DNA of 64,000 bases from Aerolutibacter ruishenii (GTDB lineage: Bacteria; Pseudomonadota; Gammaproteobacteria; Xanthomonadales; Xanthomonadaceae), in NCBI RefSeq assembly GCF_007830115.1, contig NZ_VLKP01000007.1, forward strand, positions 1 to 64,000. Reading direction: 5' to 3'. Below the pieces are notes generated by a model that saw only the letters and a list, made by a program, of their open reading frames with translations, did no database searches and had not been told where the DNA came from. Made by a program: the position numbers and the translations under genes. Of the stretch, positions 23,042 through 32,656 are shown piece after piece. Positions within the stretch are counted from its first letter, which is position 1, and every line of letters begins with the position of its first letter.

Positions 23042-26005
23042 TTGCTGAACCGGTTTGTGCAGTGGATGGCATGCCTGGCGCTGTCGCTGGGGTTGTCTGG
23101 CGTGGCGCTGGCCCAGGCATCGGAGCCCGTTTCCCGTCTGGTATCGGAGCGCTTGCCGGGCGCGCCGCTGTCGCGCCAGTTCAGCACCGGCGATTTCGAT
23201 GCCTCACCCCGGCACATGGCGTTGGCGAGCGACGCCGAAGGCCGGCTGCTGGTCGGCAATCTGGACGGCCTTTTGCGCTTTGACGGCGAGAGTTGGCGGC
23301 TGTTTGAACTGCCGGGGCAACAGCCGGTCCGCGCCATCGCCAAGGGGGCCGACGGGCGCCTCTACGTGGGCAGCTTCGACACGTTCGGCTGGATGGAGCC
23401 GGACACCGGCGGTGGGCTGGTCTACCGCGAGCTGATGGGTGCCGTGGGCCTGCAGGGCAAGGACCGCAATGTCGGCGTGGTCTGGGAGGTGCTGCCCACG
23501 CCCACCGGCGTCTACTTCCAGACCGAGCATGCCCTGCACTTCCTGCCCTACGGTGGCGGGCGCGGGCGCACGTGGCCGTTGCCGGACAACAGCCGCGCGT
23601 TCTACGTCGACGGCGAGGTCCTGTACACCCGCATCGAGGGCCAGGGGTTTTCGCGTTTCGTCGACGGTCGCTTCGTCGTCGAGCCGGGCGGCGGGCAATT
23701 CGCCACCCGGTCGTTGCCGGCGATGTTTCCGCGCAAGGGCTGGCGGCTGCTGGTGGGCGAGGACGGTTTCTACCGGTCCGATGCCCGCGGCATCACGCGG
23801 CTGGGGGCGCCGGGGCCCGCGGCATTCGCCGACGAGGGGGCCTACGTCGCGGTCGAACTCCGCGATGGCACCCTCATGGTGGGCACCAACAGTGGCGAGC
23901 TGTTCCGCTACGAGCGCGACCTGACATTGCGCCAGCGCATCCGGATCGGCAACTTCGGGATCCTCGCGCTCGGGACCGACAGCGAGGATGGCCTGTGGGT
24001 GGCGACCGAAGCCGGCTTGCACCGCCTGTCGATCCCGTCGCCGTGGTCGGTGATCGGGAGTGCGCAGGGCGTGCAGGGACGCGCGCACGATTTCGAGTGG
24101 TTCGACGGTGCCTTGTGGCTGGCCACGTCACGCGGCATCGGCCGGCTGACCCGCGACGCGGCCGGCGATTATGCCTACGCGCGCAAGGACTGGGTGAGCT
24201 ACGAAAGCTACAGCCTGCTGGCCACGACGGCCGGCCTGCTCGCCGGCCATCGCGAAGGCATCATCCTGCTGCGCAAGGGCGCCCAGCGCGCCGAGGTGCT
24301 GCTGCGCAGCGATGCGGGGATCTACGTGATCCAGGCGTCGCGCCACGACCCGTCGCTGGTATTCGCGCTGGGAGGACAGGCGCTGTACCTGTTGCGCCCA
24401 GCCGGGTCGGGCTGGGAGGTGTGGCGTGAAATCCCCACCGGCACCCTGAGCCCGTGGAGCATGGAAGAGCTGGAGCCTGGCGAGTTGTGGTTCGGCGATA
24501 GCCGTGGGGCGCCGCAGCGGTGGCGCCTCGATCTGTCCACCGGCCGCCTGCGCGACCGGACCGTCATGGGCCCCGAGCACGGTATCGACGCTGATTCCAC
24601 CGGGGGCAGCAACGTGTACCTGCTCGACGAGCGGGTGCATGCCGTGGTGGCGGGCCGTGACTTCATGTTCGACGGCCGCGGTTTCGCGCCGTTCACCGAG
24701 GCGCCGTTCTCGCTGATCGATCGGCCGAAGGAGTTGACCGTGCGCGAGACGCCGTTGGGGGCGTATGCGTTCACCTCCCGGCAATTGTGGCACCGCGCGC
24801 GCGCCGGCCATCCGTGGACGCAGGTGCTGTTGCCGGCGGACGTGGCGGGCGGTTACGGCACCGTGCGGGTCACCGCCGATGGCGTGCTGCGCATCTCCAC
24901 CTGGAAGGGGCTGGTGCAGTACGACCCGACCGAACGGAGCTCGGCGCAGCGGCGGTTGCGGGTGACGGTGGAGAGCGTGTCCGCCCGCCATGTGCGCACC
25001 GGCAACGCTTCCGACGCCGCGCGGAACGCGGCGGCCACGTTTACACCGCTGGCGCTGCCCGGTCAGGACGGTCGCCTGCTGCAGGTGCCGGCGGGCCAGG
25101 GGCTGGTGTTGCGCTTTTCCATGGTGAGCATGGAGGCGGGCGCGCAGTTCCGCTACCGGCTGCCGGGGGTGGCCGCGGATTGGACCCCATGGGGGGACGC
25201 TGTCCTGTCCGTGCGGCCGTTGCCGGCCGGAACCTACCGGCTGGAGGTGGAGGGACGCAGCCGCGCCGGCCGCGAGGCCCAGCCGTTGCGGCTGGAGTTC
25301 CAGGTCATGCCGTTCTGGTACGAGACCTGGTGGGCCCGCGCCCTGGCAGTGGTGACAGCGGTGCTGCTCATCACCGGCCTGGTCGTCCTGCTCAGCCGGT
25401 TGCGCACGCGCCAGTACCTGGCGGCCAACCGCGAACTCGAACAGCGCGTCGCCGAGCGCACCCGCGCGCTGGAAAAGGCCAATCGCCAGCTGACCGAGCT
25501 CGCCACCGAGGACCCACTCACTGGACTCTGCAACCGCCGGGTGCTGGAGACGGGGCTGCGCCGGGAATGGAACCGCTGCATGGACAACAGCCAGCCCCTG
25601 TCGGCGCTGATGATCGACGTGGACCACTTCAAGAAGTTCAATGACGACCACGGCCATCTCGAGGGCGACCACACCCTTCGCCAGGTCGCGCAGCTGCTGC
25701 GTCGCCACCATGACGAGGAGCGTGAGTTGCTGGCCCGCTATGGTGGTGAGGAGTTCTCCCTGTTGCTGCCCGGCGTGGACCCGGCCCAGGCCCGCGTGCG
25801 CGCCGAGGCGCTGCGCGAAACCGTGGCCAACTCCCCCTTGGGCGTGACCGTCAGCATTGGCGTGGCCGGGTTTGTTCCGGGTCGGCACACCGAGCGCGAC
25901 CGCCTGTTGCGCCTGGCGGATGACGCCCTGTACCGGGCCAAGCGTGCCGGCCGCAACCGGGTCGAGGTCGACACCAGCCTCGACCGGTCACCGGGCAAAG
26001 TCTGA
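23042..26005 (+). CDS. Diguanylate cyclase with periplasmic two-component-regulator propeller (YYY-type) sensor
   Basis: About 987 residues. A signal peptide ([19 protein letters not shown]) leads to a roughly 600-residue beta-propeller of reg_prop-like repeats (e.g. [37 protein letters not shown]). A Y_Y_Y-like domain follows ([20 protein letters not shown]), then one membrane helix (about 765-785), a short coiled coil and a GGDEF domain with an intact YGGEEF loop (901-905). The I-site RxxD is replaced by ExxE, so product inhibition should be weak. It should make c-di-GMP in response to an external ligand. I chose the TTG at 23042 because AGGGGGC precedes it and the signal peptide starts there; the frame is open back to an ATG at 22895. 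Confidence 0.9.
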   Translation: MLNRFVQWMACLALSLGLSGVALAQASEPVSRLVSERLPGAPLSRQFSTGDFDASPRHMALASDAEGRLLVGNLDGLLRFDGESWRLFELPGQQPVRAIAKGADGRLYVGSFDTFGWMEPDTGGGLVYRELMGAVGLQGKDRNVGVVWEVLPTPTGVYFQTEHALHFLPYGGGRGRTWPLPDNSRAFYVDGEVLYTRIEGQGFSRFVDGRFVVEPGGGQFATRSLPAMFPRKGWRLLVGEDGFYRSDARGITRLGAPGPAAFADEGAYVAVELRDGTLMVGTNSGELFRYERDLTLRQRIRIGNFGILALGTDSEDGLWVATEAGLHRLSIPSPWSVIGSAQGVQGRAHDFEWFDGALWLATSRGIGRLTRDAAGDYAYARKDWVSYESYSLLATTAGLLAGHREGIILLRKGAQRAEVLLRSDAGIYVIQASRHDPSLVFALGGQALYLLRPAGSGWEVWREIPTGTLSPWSMEELEPGELWFGDSRGAPQRWRLDLSTGRLRDRTVMGPEHGIDADSTGGSNVYLLDERVHAVVAGRDFMFDGRGFAPFTEAPFSLIDRPKELTVRETPLGAYAFTSRQLWHRARAGHPWTQVLLPADVAGGYGTVRVTADGVLRISTWKGLVQYDPTERSSAQRRLRVTVESVSARHVRTGNASDAARNAAATFTPLALPGQDGRLLQVPAGQGLVLRFSMVSMEAGAQFRYRLPGVAADWTPWGDAVLSVRPLPAGTYRLEVEGRSRAGREAQPLRLEFQVMPFWYETWWARALAVVTAVLLITGLVVLLSRLRTRQYLAANRELEQRVAERTRALEKANRQLTELATEDPLTGLCNRRVLETGLRREWNRCMDNSQPLSALMIDVDHFKKFNDDHGHLEGDHTLRQVAQLLRRHHDEERELLARYGGEEFSLLLPGVDPAQARVRAEALRETVANSPLGVTVSIGVAGFVPGRHTERDRLLRLADDALYRAKRAGRNRVEVDTSLDRSPGKV

Positions 26006-26034
26006 ATGGGGGGCGGCCATTGAGAACCGGAACG

Positions 26035-26063
26035 TTGCATTTCCGTCGCGGCCGCCCTACTGT
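26035..26063 (+). promoter_or_regulatory. Promoter of the cold-shock gene
   Basis: TTGCAT (26035-26040) and TACTGT (26058-26063) are separated by 17 bp. Transcription from here would give a leader of about 140 nt before the cold-shock start codon, as in cspA-type genes, where the leader controls translation. Confidence 0.5.
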
Positions 26064-26210
26064 GCGCTTGCTGTGTTCGCCAAGGGTCACCCGAAACGTG
26101 GCCCGATGCGGTTGATCCACCGATCCGCTACATCGTTGCACTCGCTTCTCCTTGCAACCAGCTCCAACACCGCGCAAGCGGCTTTCAACTTTGTTCCAAG
26201 GAAAGTAAAG

Positions 26211-26420
26211 ATGTCCAACCGTGAAACCGGCACCGTCAAGTGGTTCAACGACGCCAAGGGCTTCGGCTTCATCAGCCGCGAGAATGGCGAAGACGTGTTC
26301 GTGCACTTCCGCGCCATCCAGACCCAGGGCTTCAAGAGCCTGCAGGAAGGCCAGAAGGTCACCTTCGTCGTGACGCAGGGCCAGAAGGGCCTGCAGGCCG
26401 ACCAGGTGCAGCCGGCCTAA
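26211..26420 (+). CDS. Cold-shock domain protein (CspA family)
   Basis: A 69-residue single-domain OB-fold RNA chaperone. RNP1 is KGFGFIS and RNP2 is VFVHF, both intact, in the frame [16 protein letters not shown]. It binds single-stranded RNA and melts secondary structure. AAGGAAAG precedes the ATG. The promoter lies about 150 bp upstream, giving a long leader, and a canonical terminator follows. It may be induced by cold or constitutive; the sequence cannot tell. Confidence 0.96.
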   Translation: MSNRETGTVKWFNDAKGFGFISRENGEDVFVHFRAIQTQGFKSLQEGQKVTFVVTQGQKGLQADQVQPA

Positions 26421-26464
26421 TCGCCGCGCACCGGACCGCCGCAAGGCGGTCCACGCCTCGAGGA

Positions 26465-26493
26465 AACCCCGCTTCGGCGGGGTTTTCTTTTTT
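26465..26493 (+). terminator. Terminator after the cold-shock gene
   Basis: AACCCCGC-TTCG-GCGGGGTT forms an 8-bp stem with a UUCG tetraloop, followed by TTCTTTTTT. Confidence 0.95.
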
Positions 26494-26518
26494 CCTGCAT
26501 TGCATCAAGGCCCGAGAA

Positions 26519-26629
26519 GGAGCGGGGCCATGGGGCATTGCGGAAAAGCGGGCCATGGATGGCCCGCGGCGTGACTCGCGGCAGGATGCCGCGACGGAAC
26601 GCTGCAGCAATGCCCCATGGCTCCGCTCC
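26519..26629. repeat. 111-bp nested palindromic element (MITE/REPIN-like or structured RNA)
   Basis: An outer inverted repeat of 23 bp (26519-26541 and 26607-26629; 22 of 23 positions pair) encloses two further perfect 8-bp hairpins. The first is GCGGGCCA-tgga-TGGCCCGC (26548-26567) and the second is TCGCGGCA-gga-TGCCGCGA (26576-26594). The element fills the space between the convergent csp and GntR genes, after the csp terminator. Such a three-stem layout is typical of palindromic mobile repeats or a folded RNA. Only one copy is in the window. Confidence 0.75.
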
Positions 26630-26647
26630 GCCCCGACGCGTCGTTGA

Positions 26648-27400
26648 TCAGGCCGTTGGCTCGCTGTGCAGCTCGGCCACGAAATCGTAGGCATCACCCC
26701 GATAGAACGACCGGGTGAACTCCACCACGCGCCCATCTTCCAAAAACGTGCGCCGCTCGATGAACAACCCCGGGCTGCCCTCCGGCAATTGCAGCAGCCG
26801 CGCCTGCTCCGCATCGAAGGCGATCGCGCGCAGACGCTGCAAGGCCCGCGCGGGCCGAATGCCCTGCGCGGCAAACGCCTCGTACAGCGAGTTCTCGATC
26901 AGCGACGGGTCCGCGAGCACCGATTGCGGCACCACCGTGCGCTCCAGCGCGAGGGCCTGCTCGCCGGCGGTACGCAGCCGGTAGTAGCGCAGCACCTGCG
27001 CCCCGGGCGACAGGTTCAGCGCCATCGCCTCCTCCGGCGTGACCTCGCCGACACCGCGTTCCAGGAAGTGCGAGCGCGGATCCAGCCCTCGCGCGCGCAG
27101 GTCGTCGGTGAAGCTGGTCAGCCGGGAAAACGACTTGACGATGCGTTCGGCGACGAAGTTGCCGGCACCCTGGCGCTGCACCACCAGGCCGTCGGCGACC
27201 AGCCCGGCGATGGCCTTGCGCACCGTGACCCGCGACAGCGCCAGTTGCTTGCCCAGCTCGCGCTCGCCGGGCAGGGCCTGGCCGGCCGGCAATTCGCCGT
27301 TCTCGATGGCGTGCTGCAGCGCCCGCCGCAGGTGCTGGTAGGCCGGCGCCCGGCGGGTGGCCTGCTGGCGGTCGAACTCGCTGGCGAGGTAGTGCTCCAT
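26648..27400 (-). CDS. HutC-type GntR-family transcriptional regulator
   Basis: A 250-residue regulator. The GntR winged helix (residues 15-80; GERELGKQLALSRVTVRKAI) is followed by a UTRA ligand-binding domain (about 95-240; FTRSFYRGDAYDFVAEL end). HutC-subfamily regulators bind sugars, amino sugars or histidine derivatives. It is divergent from zwf, and the shared 149-bp region carries phased TGGTA/TACCA repeats, so it probably represses the Entner-Doudoroff genes and itself. Its ligand is probably a sugar phosphate or related metabolite (inference). ATG at 27400. Confidence 0.9.
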   Translation of the reverse strand: MEHYLASEFDRQQATRRAPAYQHLRRALQHAIENGELPAGQALPGERELGKQLALSRVTVRKAIAGLVADGLVVQRQGAGNFVAERIVKSFSRLTSFTDDLRARGLDPRSHFLERGVGEVTPEEAMALNLSPGAQVLRYYRLRTAGEQALALERTVVPQSVLADPSLIENSLYEAFAAQGIRPARALQRLRAIAFDAEQARLLQLPEGSPGLFIERRTFLEDGRVVEFTRSFYRGDAYDFVAELHSEPTA

Positions 27401-27410
27401 GCCGCAACCA

Positions 27411-27509
27411 TACCAGTGGCCTACCAGTGGCGGCAAGTTTGCTGGATGCAAGTGCTTGATTGTATGGGTTTGGCGCGTGAAACCTTGGTAGTGGTATCTA
27501 ACTGGTATC
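27411..27509. promoter_or_regulatory. Phased TGGTA/TACCA operator repeats between the GntR gene and zwf
   Basis: TACCAGTGGC occurs at 27411-27420 and again at 27422-27431, an 11-bp period. In inverted orientation TGGTATC occurs at 27492-27498 and 27503-27509, again 11 bp apart, with a further TGGTA at 27486. One cluster is beside each divergent gene. One helical turn spacing fits binding of a dimeric regulator on one DNA face, with looping possible. The adjacent GntR protein is the obvious candidate. Confidence 0.6.
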
Positions 27510-27549
27510 GATTCTGCTATGGTCAGCCTATGCCCGACCGAGCCCGTCC

Positions 27550-29064
27550 ATGAGCGCCTCCCCGCAGGTATCGCGTTCCGCCTCCCCCGTTGGCCACGCC
27601 GCCGCACTCCCGCCGTTCGATCTGGTCATCTTCGGCGGCACCGGCGACCTGGCCATGCGCAAGTTGCTGCCGGCGCTGTTCCACCGCTACCTCGATGGGC
27701 AGATCGTCGAGGGCAGCCGCATCGTCGCCATCGCCCGCGACGCGCGCAGCGACGATGAGTACCGGGTCCGTGTGCGCGAGGCATTGGCCAAGGTAGTCGC
27801 GGAGGAACCACGCGGCATCGAGGTGCTGGACGGCTTCCTCGCCCTGCTCAGCTACCGCCGCCTGGACCTGGGCGATGACGCTGGCTGGCCCGACTTCGCC
27901 GCCGAGTTGACCGTCGAGGACCGGGTGCGCGTGTTCTATCTCGCAGTGGGCCCCGATCTGTTCGCGGTGGTCGCCGACCGGCTGCACGCCCACGGCCTGA
28001 TTGGCCAGCACACCCGCGTGGTGGTGGAGAAGCCGCTCGGCCACGATGGCCGCAGCGCCAACGCCATCAACGACGCGCTGGGCCGCGTGTTCGACGAAAC
28101 GCAGATCTACCGCATCGACCACTACCTGGGTAAGGAGACGGTGCAGAACCTGACCGCGCTGCGCTTCGGCAACGCGCTGTTCGAGCCGCTGTGGAAGGCC
28201 GAGCACATCGACCACGTGCAGATCACGGCCGCCGAGACCGTCGGCGTGGAAGGCCGTGCTGCCTACTACGACCGCTCCGGCGCGCTGCGCGACATGGTGC
28301 AGAACCACCTGCTGCAGCTGCTGTGCCTGGTGGCGATGGAGCCGCCGGCCTCGCTGTCGGCCGACGACATCCGCGACGCCAAGCTCAAGGTGCTGCGCGC
28401 GCTGCGCCCGATCACCGCCGACAATGCCGCGCAGCTGACCGTGCGCGGCCAGTACCGCGCCGGCGCCGCCGAAGGCCGCGCGGTGCCGGGCTACGCCGAG
28501 GAGTTGGGCAGCAGCTCCGAAACCGAAACCTTCGTCGCGCTCAAGGCCGAGGTGCGCAATTGGCGCTGGGCCGGCGTGCCGTTCTACCTGCGTACCGGCA
28601 AGCGCCTGCCCGAGCGTTCGTCGGAGATCGTGGTGACCTTCCGCCAGGTGCCGCATTCGATCTTCGACGATGGCGAGGGCAGCGTGCGGCTGGCACCCAA
28701 CAAGCTGGTGCTGCGCCTGCAGCCGGACGAAGGCGTGACCCTGTGGCTGATGAACAAGGTGCCTGGCCCCGGTGGGCTGCGCCTACGCCACGTGCCGATG
28801 GACCTGAGCTTTGCCGAGGCCTTCGGCGGGCGCCAGGCCGACGCGTACGAGCGCCTGCTGGGCGACGTGGTGCGCGGCAACCAGATGCTGTTCATGCGCC
28901 GCGACGAGGTGGAGGCGGCATGGCAGTGGATCGATCCGATCCGCGCCGCGTGGCAGGCCGCGCACGAAGCGCCCAAGCCCTATACCGCCGGCACCTGGGG
29001 CCCGAGCGCCGCGGTTGCGCTGATCGAGCGCGATGGCCGCACGTGGCACGAAGAGGGGGGCTGA
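27550..29064 (+). CDS. zwf: Glucose-6-phosphate 1-dehydrogenase
   Basis: A 504-residue enzyme that oxidises glucose 6-phosphate to 6-phosphoglucono-lactone with NADP+ (or NAD+). The nucleotide-binding motif is IFGGTGDLAMRKLLPALF (about residues 28-45). The active-site signature RIDHYLGKETVQNL lies at about 188-201, with His and Lys in place. Length is normal for the family. It is the first gene of zwf-pgl-edd-eda, behind the GntR operator region. The first 20 residues are a polar extension (SASPQVSRSASPVGH). Confidence 0.97.
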   Translation: MSASPQVSRSASPVGHAAALPPFDLVIFGGTGDLAMRKLLPALFHRYLDGQIVEGSRIVAIARDARSDDEYRVRVREALAKVVAEEPRGIEVLDGFLALLSYRRLDLGDDAGWPDFAAELTVEDRVRVFYLAVGPDLFAVVADRLHAHGLIGQHTRVVVEKPLGHDGRSANAINDALGRVFDETQIYRIDHYLGKETVQNLTALRFGNALFEPLWKAEHIDHVQITAAETVGVEGRAAYYDRSGALRDMVQNHLLQLLCLVAMEPPASLSADDIRDAKLKVLRALRPITADNAAQLTVRGQYRAGAAEGRAVPGYAEELGSSSETETFVALKAEVRNWRWAGVPFYLRTGKRLPERSSEIVVTFRQVPHSIFDDGEGSVRLAPNKLVLRLQPDEGVTLWLMNKVPGPGGLRLRHVPMDLSFAEAFGGRQADAYERLLGDVVRGNQMLFMRRDEVEAAWQWIDPIRAAWQAAHEAPKPYTAGTWGPSAAVALIERDGRTWHEEGG

Positions 29065-29254
29065 GCCGATGCGTGTTCCGACCAGGCCAGATTGCGTGGA
29101 TAGCGCCAGTACCTCCAGCGCCGACGGCATGGCCGGGGAAAACGCGGTCGCCTGCAGTGCAACCGTCGAAAGCGCGAGCCTCCCGCGCGCGGCGAGCCCC
29201 GTTTCCCGTGTCACCGACATCCGCACCCGCATGCCCCTTCACAAAGCCAACCCA

Positions 29255-29977
29255 ATGCCCGTCATCGACATCCCGCACGTGCGCGCACGCGACTTCGCTG
29301 ACGCCGTGGCCCTGGCCGAAGGCCTGGCTGCCGCCGTCGCCGCGGACCTGCGCCGTGCCATCGCCGCACGTGGCGTGGCGACGATCGCGCTGGCCGGCGG
29401 CAACACCCCGCGCCGCTTCCTGCAGGCGCTGTCACGCCAGTTGCTGGACTGGTCGAAAGTGCGCGTGCTGCCGGTGGACGAGCGCTGGGTACCCAACACT
29501 GACCCGCGTTCCAACGAGCGGCTGCTGCGCGAGCACCTGCTGAAGGGCGAAGCGGCCGCGGCCGAGTTGTTGCCGCTGTATCGCCCGGTGGAGACGCCGG
29601 AAGTGGCGCTGCAATCGGTGGCGGGCGACATCGCCCATCGCGCGCTGCCGCTGGATGTAGCGGTGCTCGGAATGGGCGAGGATGGCCATGTCGCCTCGCT
29701 GTTCCCCGACCTGCTGCGCCGTGACGTGGGCTTGTCGCCCAGTGGCCGCGCGCCGGTGCTGGCGATCCGAACCGCCGCGGCGCCGGAGCCGCGCATCACC
29801 CTGACATTGAGTGCGATCTTCACCGCGCCGGCGCTCTATTTGCATATCGAAGGCATCAGCAAGCGCCGCGTGCTGGTTGATGCATTGGGCGAGGGCGTGA
29901 ATCCCGGCACCGCGTTGCCGGTGCATGCGTTCGTCACGGGCGCGCCCACCTTGCCTGCGCTGTACTGGTGTCCGTGA
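29255..29977 (+). CDS. pgl: 6-phosphogluconolactonase
   Basis: A 240-residue lactonase of the NagB/SOL type, which hydrolyses 6-phosphogluconolactone to 6-phosphogluconate. Family motifs: [26 protein letters not shown] (about residue 75) and [15 protein letters not shown] (about 140). The start at 29255 is chosen by family length; an ATG at 29231 in the same frame is also possible. It is separated from zwf by 190 bp in which I see no gene, so a second promoter is possible. Confidence 0.95.
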   Translation: MPVIDIPHVRARDFADAVALAEGLAAAVAADLRRAIAARGVATIALAGGNTPRRFLQALSRQLLDWSKVRVLPVDERWVPNTDPRSNERLLREHLLKGEAAAAELLPLYRPVETPEVALQSVAGDIAHRALPLDVAVLGMGEDGHVASLFPDLLRRDVGLSPSGRAPVLAIRTAAAPEPRITLTLSAIFTAPALYLHIEGISKRRVLVDALGEGVNPGTALPVHAFVTGAPTLPALYWCP

Positions 29978-30110
29978 CCAGGCGTGCCGCGCTCGCCGAC
30001 CCGATGCGCCCGCACCGCGCGGACCGTCCCGGCCACCCGGCGCGTTCCCGCCACGCAGCCCGTCCGCACGCAGCCCATTCCCGCGCGGCCTATTCCTGGA
30101 GTCACCCCGC

Positions 30111-31958
30111 ATGTCCGCCCCGCTGAACCCCACCATCGCCGAGGTCACCCGCCGCATCGTCGAGCGCAGCCGCGAGCGCCGCGGTGCCTATCTCGCGCGC
30201 ATCGACGCCGCATCGGGTCCACGCGCGCACCGCGCGCAGCTGTCGTGCGGCAACCTCGCGCACGGCTTTGCCGCGTGCAGCCCTACCGACAAGGCGTTGT
30301 TGCGCGGCGGTGTGGCGCCCAACCTCGGCATCGTCACCGCGTACAACGACATGCTCTCGGCGCACCAGCCGTTCGAGCAGTTCCCGTTCCTGATCCGCAA
30401 CGCCGCGCGCGAAGCGGGCGCCACCGCGCAGGTGGCCGGTGGCGTGCCGGCGATGTGTGACGGCGTGACCCAGGGCCAGGCCGGCATGGAGCTGTCGCTG
30501 TTCTCGCGCGACGTGATCGCGATGTCCACCGCGGTGGCGCTGTCGCACGACATGTTCGACGCGGCGCTGTACCTGGGCGTGTGCGACAAGATCGTGCCGG
30601 GCCTGCTGATCGGCGCGTTGAGCTTCGGCCACCTGCCGGCGGTGTTCGTGCCGGCCGGACCGATGACCTCGGGCCTGCCCAACAACGAGAAGTCGCGCGT
30701 GCGCCAGCTGTACGCTGAAGGCAAGGCCACGCGCGAGGAGCTGCTGGAGGCCGAGGCGCAGAGCTACCACGCACCGGGCACGTGCACCTTCTACGGCACC
30801 GCCAACTCCAACCAGATGCTGATGGAACTGATGGGCCTGCACCTGCCGGGCGCCAGCTTCGTCAATCCCAACACCTCGTTGCGCAACGCGCTGACCACGG
30901 CGGCGACCAAGCGCGCGGCGCAGATCACCGCGCTGGGCGACGATTTCCGCCCCATCGGCCGGATCATCGACGAGCGTTCCATCGTCAACGGCGTGATCGG
31001 CCTGCATGCCACCGGCGGCTCCACCAACCACCTGCTGCACCTGATCGCGATCGCGGCGGCAGCGGGGATCGACCTGCGGCTGGAGGACTTCGACGACCTG
31101 TCGTCGGTGGTGCCGCTGCTGGCGCGCGTGTACCCCAACGGCTCGGCGGACGTGAACCACTTCCATGCGGCCGGCGGCTTGGCGTTCCTGATCGGCACGC
31201 TGCTCGACCACGGCCTGCTGCACGGCGACGTGGAGACCATCGCCGGGCCCGGACTGGCGCGGTACCGGGTGGAGGCGCGGCTGGACGACGAGCGCCAACT
31301 GGCCTACGTGCCGGCCACCGCCACCAGCGGCGACACCGAGGTGTTGCGGCCGGCGGATGCGCCGTTCCGCGCCGATGGCGGCCTGCGCGTGCTGCGCGGC
31401 GCGCTGGGCACCGCGTCGATCAAGGTCTCGGCGGTGCCCGAGGATCGCTGGGTGGTGGAGGCGTCGTGCCGCGTGTTCAACGAGCAGCGCGAGGTGCGCG
31501 AAGCCTTCGAGCGTGGTGAGTTGGACCGCGATGTGGTCGTGGTGGTGCGCTTCCAGGGGCCGAAGGCCAATGGCATGCCCGAGCTGCACCAGCTCACCCC
31601 CGCGTTGAGCGTGCTGCAGAAGCGCGGCCACCGGGTGGCGCTGGTCACCGACGGGCGCATGTCCGGTGCATCCGGGCAGGTACCCGCCGCCATCCACCTG
31701 ACGCCGGAAGCGGCGTGCGGCGGCCCGATCGCGCGCCTGCGCGACGGCGACGTGGTGCGGGTGGATGCGCGTGCCGGCACGCTGTCCGTGCAGGTGCCGG
31801 AGGCGGAGTGGGCCACCCGTGCGCCCGCGACGCTGGACCTCAGCGCCAGCCACGTCGGCCTCGGCCGCGATTTGTTCGAGGTGTTCCGCCGTGCCGTGGG
31901 CCCGGCCGATGCGGGCGCCAGCGTGTTTGCCCACGGTTCCAGCGGAGAAATGGCGTGA
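30111..31958 (+). CDS. edd: Phosphogluconate dehydratase (Entner-Doudoroff)
   Basis: A 615-residue IlvD/Edd-family [4Fe-4S] dehydratase converting 6-phosphogluconate to KDPG. Motifs: [53 protein letters not shown] and [14 protein letters not shown], then the C-terminal [20 protein letters not shown]. The Cys residues expected to hold the cluster are present. The alternative IlvD identity is unlikely because of length, context and the N-terminal [10 protein letters not shown]-like segment ([14 protein letters not shown]). It overlaps eda by 4 bp. Confidence 0.97.
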   Translation: MSAPLNPTIAEVTRRIVERSRERRGAYLARIDAASGPRAHRAQLSCGNLAHGFAACSPTDKALLRGGVAPNLGIVTAYNDMLSAHQPFEQFPFLIRNAAREAGATAQVAGGVPAMCDGVTQGQAGMELSLFSRDVIAMSTAVALSHDMFDAALYLGVCDKIVPGLLIGALSFGHLPAVFVPAGPMTSGLPNNEKSRVRQLYAEGKATREELLEAEAQSYHAPGTCTFYGTANSNQMLMELMGLHLPGASFVNPNTSLRNALTTAATKRAAQITALGDDFRPIGRIIDERSIVNGVIGLHATGGSTNHLLHLIAIAAAAGIDLRLEDFDDLSSVVPLLARVYPNGSADVNHFHAAGGLAFLIGTLLDHGLLHGDVETIAGPGLARYRVEARLDDERQLAYVPATATSGDTEVLRPADAPFRADGGLRVLRGALGTASIKVSAVPEDRWVVEASCRVFNEQREVREAFERGELDRDVVVVVRFQGPKANGMPELHQLTPALSVLQKRGHRVALVTDGRMSGASGQVPAAIHLTPEAACGGPIARLRDGDVVRVDARAGTLSVQVPEAEWATRAPATLDLSASHVGLGRDLFEVFRRAVGPADAGASVFAHGSSGEMA

Positions 31959-32581
31959 TCTCACTCGAAGCGGTGCTGCAGCTCGCGCCGGTGATGCCGG
32001 TGGTGGTGGTCGATGACGTGCGTCACGCGGTGCCGTTGGCGCGCGCGCTGGTGGCCGGCGGCATTCCCGCCATCGAAGTGACCCTGCGTACTGACGCGGC
32101 GCTGGAGGCGGTGCGCGCCATCGCCGCCGAAGTACCGGAGGCGGTGGTCGGCGTGGGCACCGTGCGGCGACCGGCGGACTTCGCCGCTGCGCTGGCCGCG
32201 GGCGCGCGCTTCGCGGTGTCGCCGGGCGCGAGCCCGGACCTGCTGGCGGCCGCGCGCGACATCGACCTGCCATGGCTGCCCGGCGCCGCAACCGCCAGCG
32301 AGGCGATGGCACTGGCCGAACGCGGCTACCTGCAGCAGAAATTCTTCCCGGCCGAGGCGGCGGGTGGCACCGCGGCGTTGCGCTCGTTGCACGGCCCATT
32401 GCCGGACATCCGCTTCTGCGCCACTGGCGGCATCACGCCCGCCAACGCCTCCGAATACCTGGCGGTGCCCAGCGTGGCCTGCGTGGGGGGCTCATGGCTG
32501 ACCCCAGCCAAGCTGCTGCAGGCCGGCGACTGGGCCGGGATCGAGGCGCTGGCACGCGAGGCGGCGGCACTGCGCGGCTGA
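31955..32581 (+). CDS. eda: KDPG aldolase
   Basis: A 208-residue class I aldolase that splits 2-keto-3-deoxy-6-phosphogluconate into pyruvate and glyceraldehyde 3-phosphate. The Schiff-base Lys is K129 in [13 protein letters not shown], and the catalytic Glu is in [12 protein letters not shown]. It starts with GTG inside the edd stop region (GTGA overlap) with GGAG upstream, so translation is coupled to edd. No glucokinase gene lies in this cluster, unlike the zwf-pgl-glk-edd-eda layout known from Xanthomonas. Confidence 0.97.
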   Translation: MISLEAVLQLAPVMPVVVVDDVRHAVPLARALVAGGIPAIEVTLRTDAALEAVRAIAAEVPEAVVGVGTVRRPADFAAALAAGARFAVSPGASPDLLAAARDIDLPWLPGAATASEAMALAERGYLQQKFFPAEAAGGTAALRSLHGPLPDIRFCATGGITPANASEYLAVPSVACVGGSWLTPAKLLQAGDWAGIEALAREAAALRG

Positions 32582-32656
32582 CCCGCGACCAAGGTCGGTA
32601 CCGGGACCCCGGGGCGGTTGCTAGTATCGGCGGCCTCTCCGTCCGGTATCACGATC

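Noticed and set aside
26519-26629. Transfer RNA or simple terminator
   Set aside because: No T-loop GTTCRA sequence or CCA end and no T-run; arms are much longer than in tRNA. The csp terminator is separate, at 26465-26493.
29065-29254. A hidden gene in the zwf-pgl gap
   Set aside because: The pgl frame is open back into zwf but shows no family similarity, and no start with a ribosome site gives a sensible protein.
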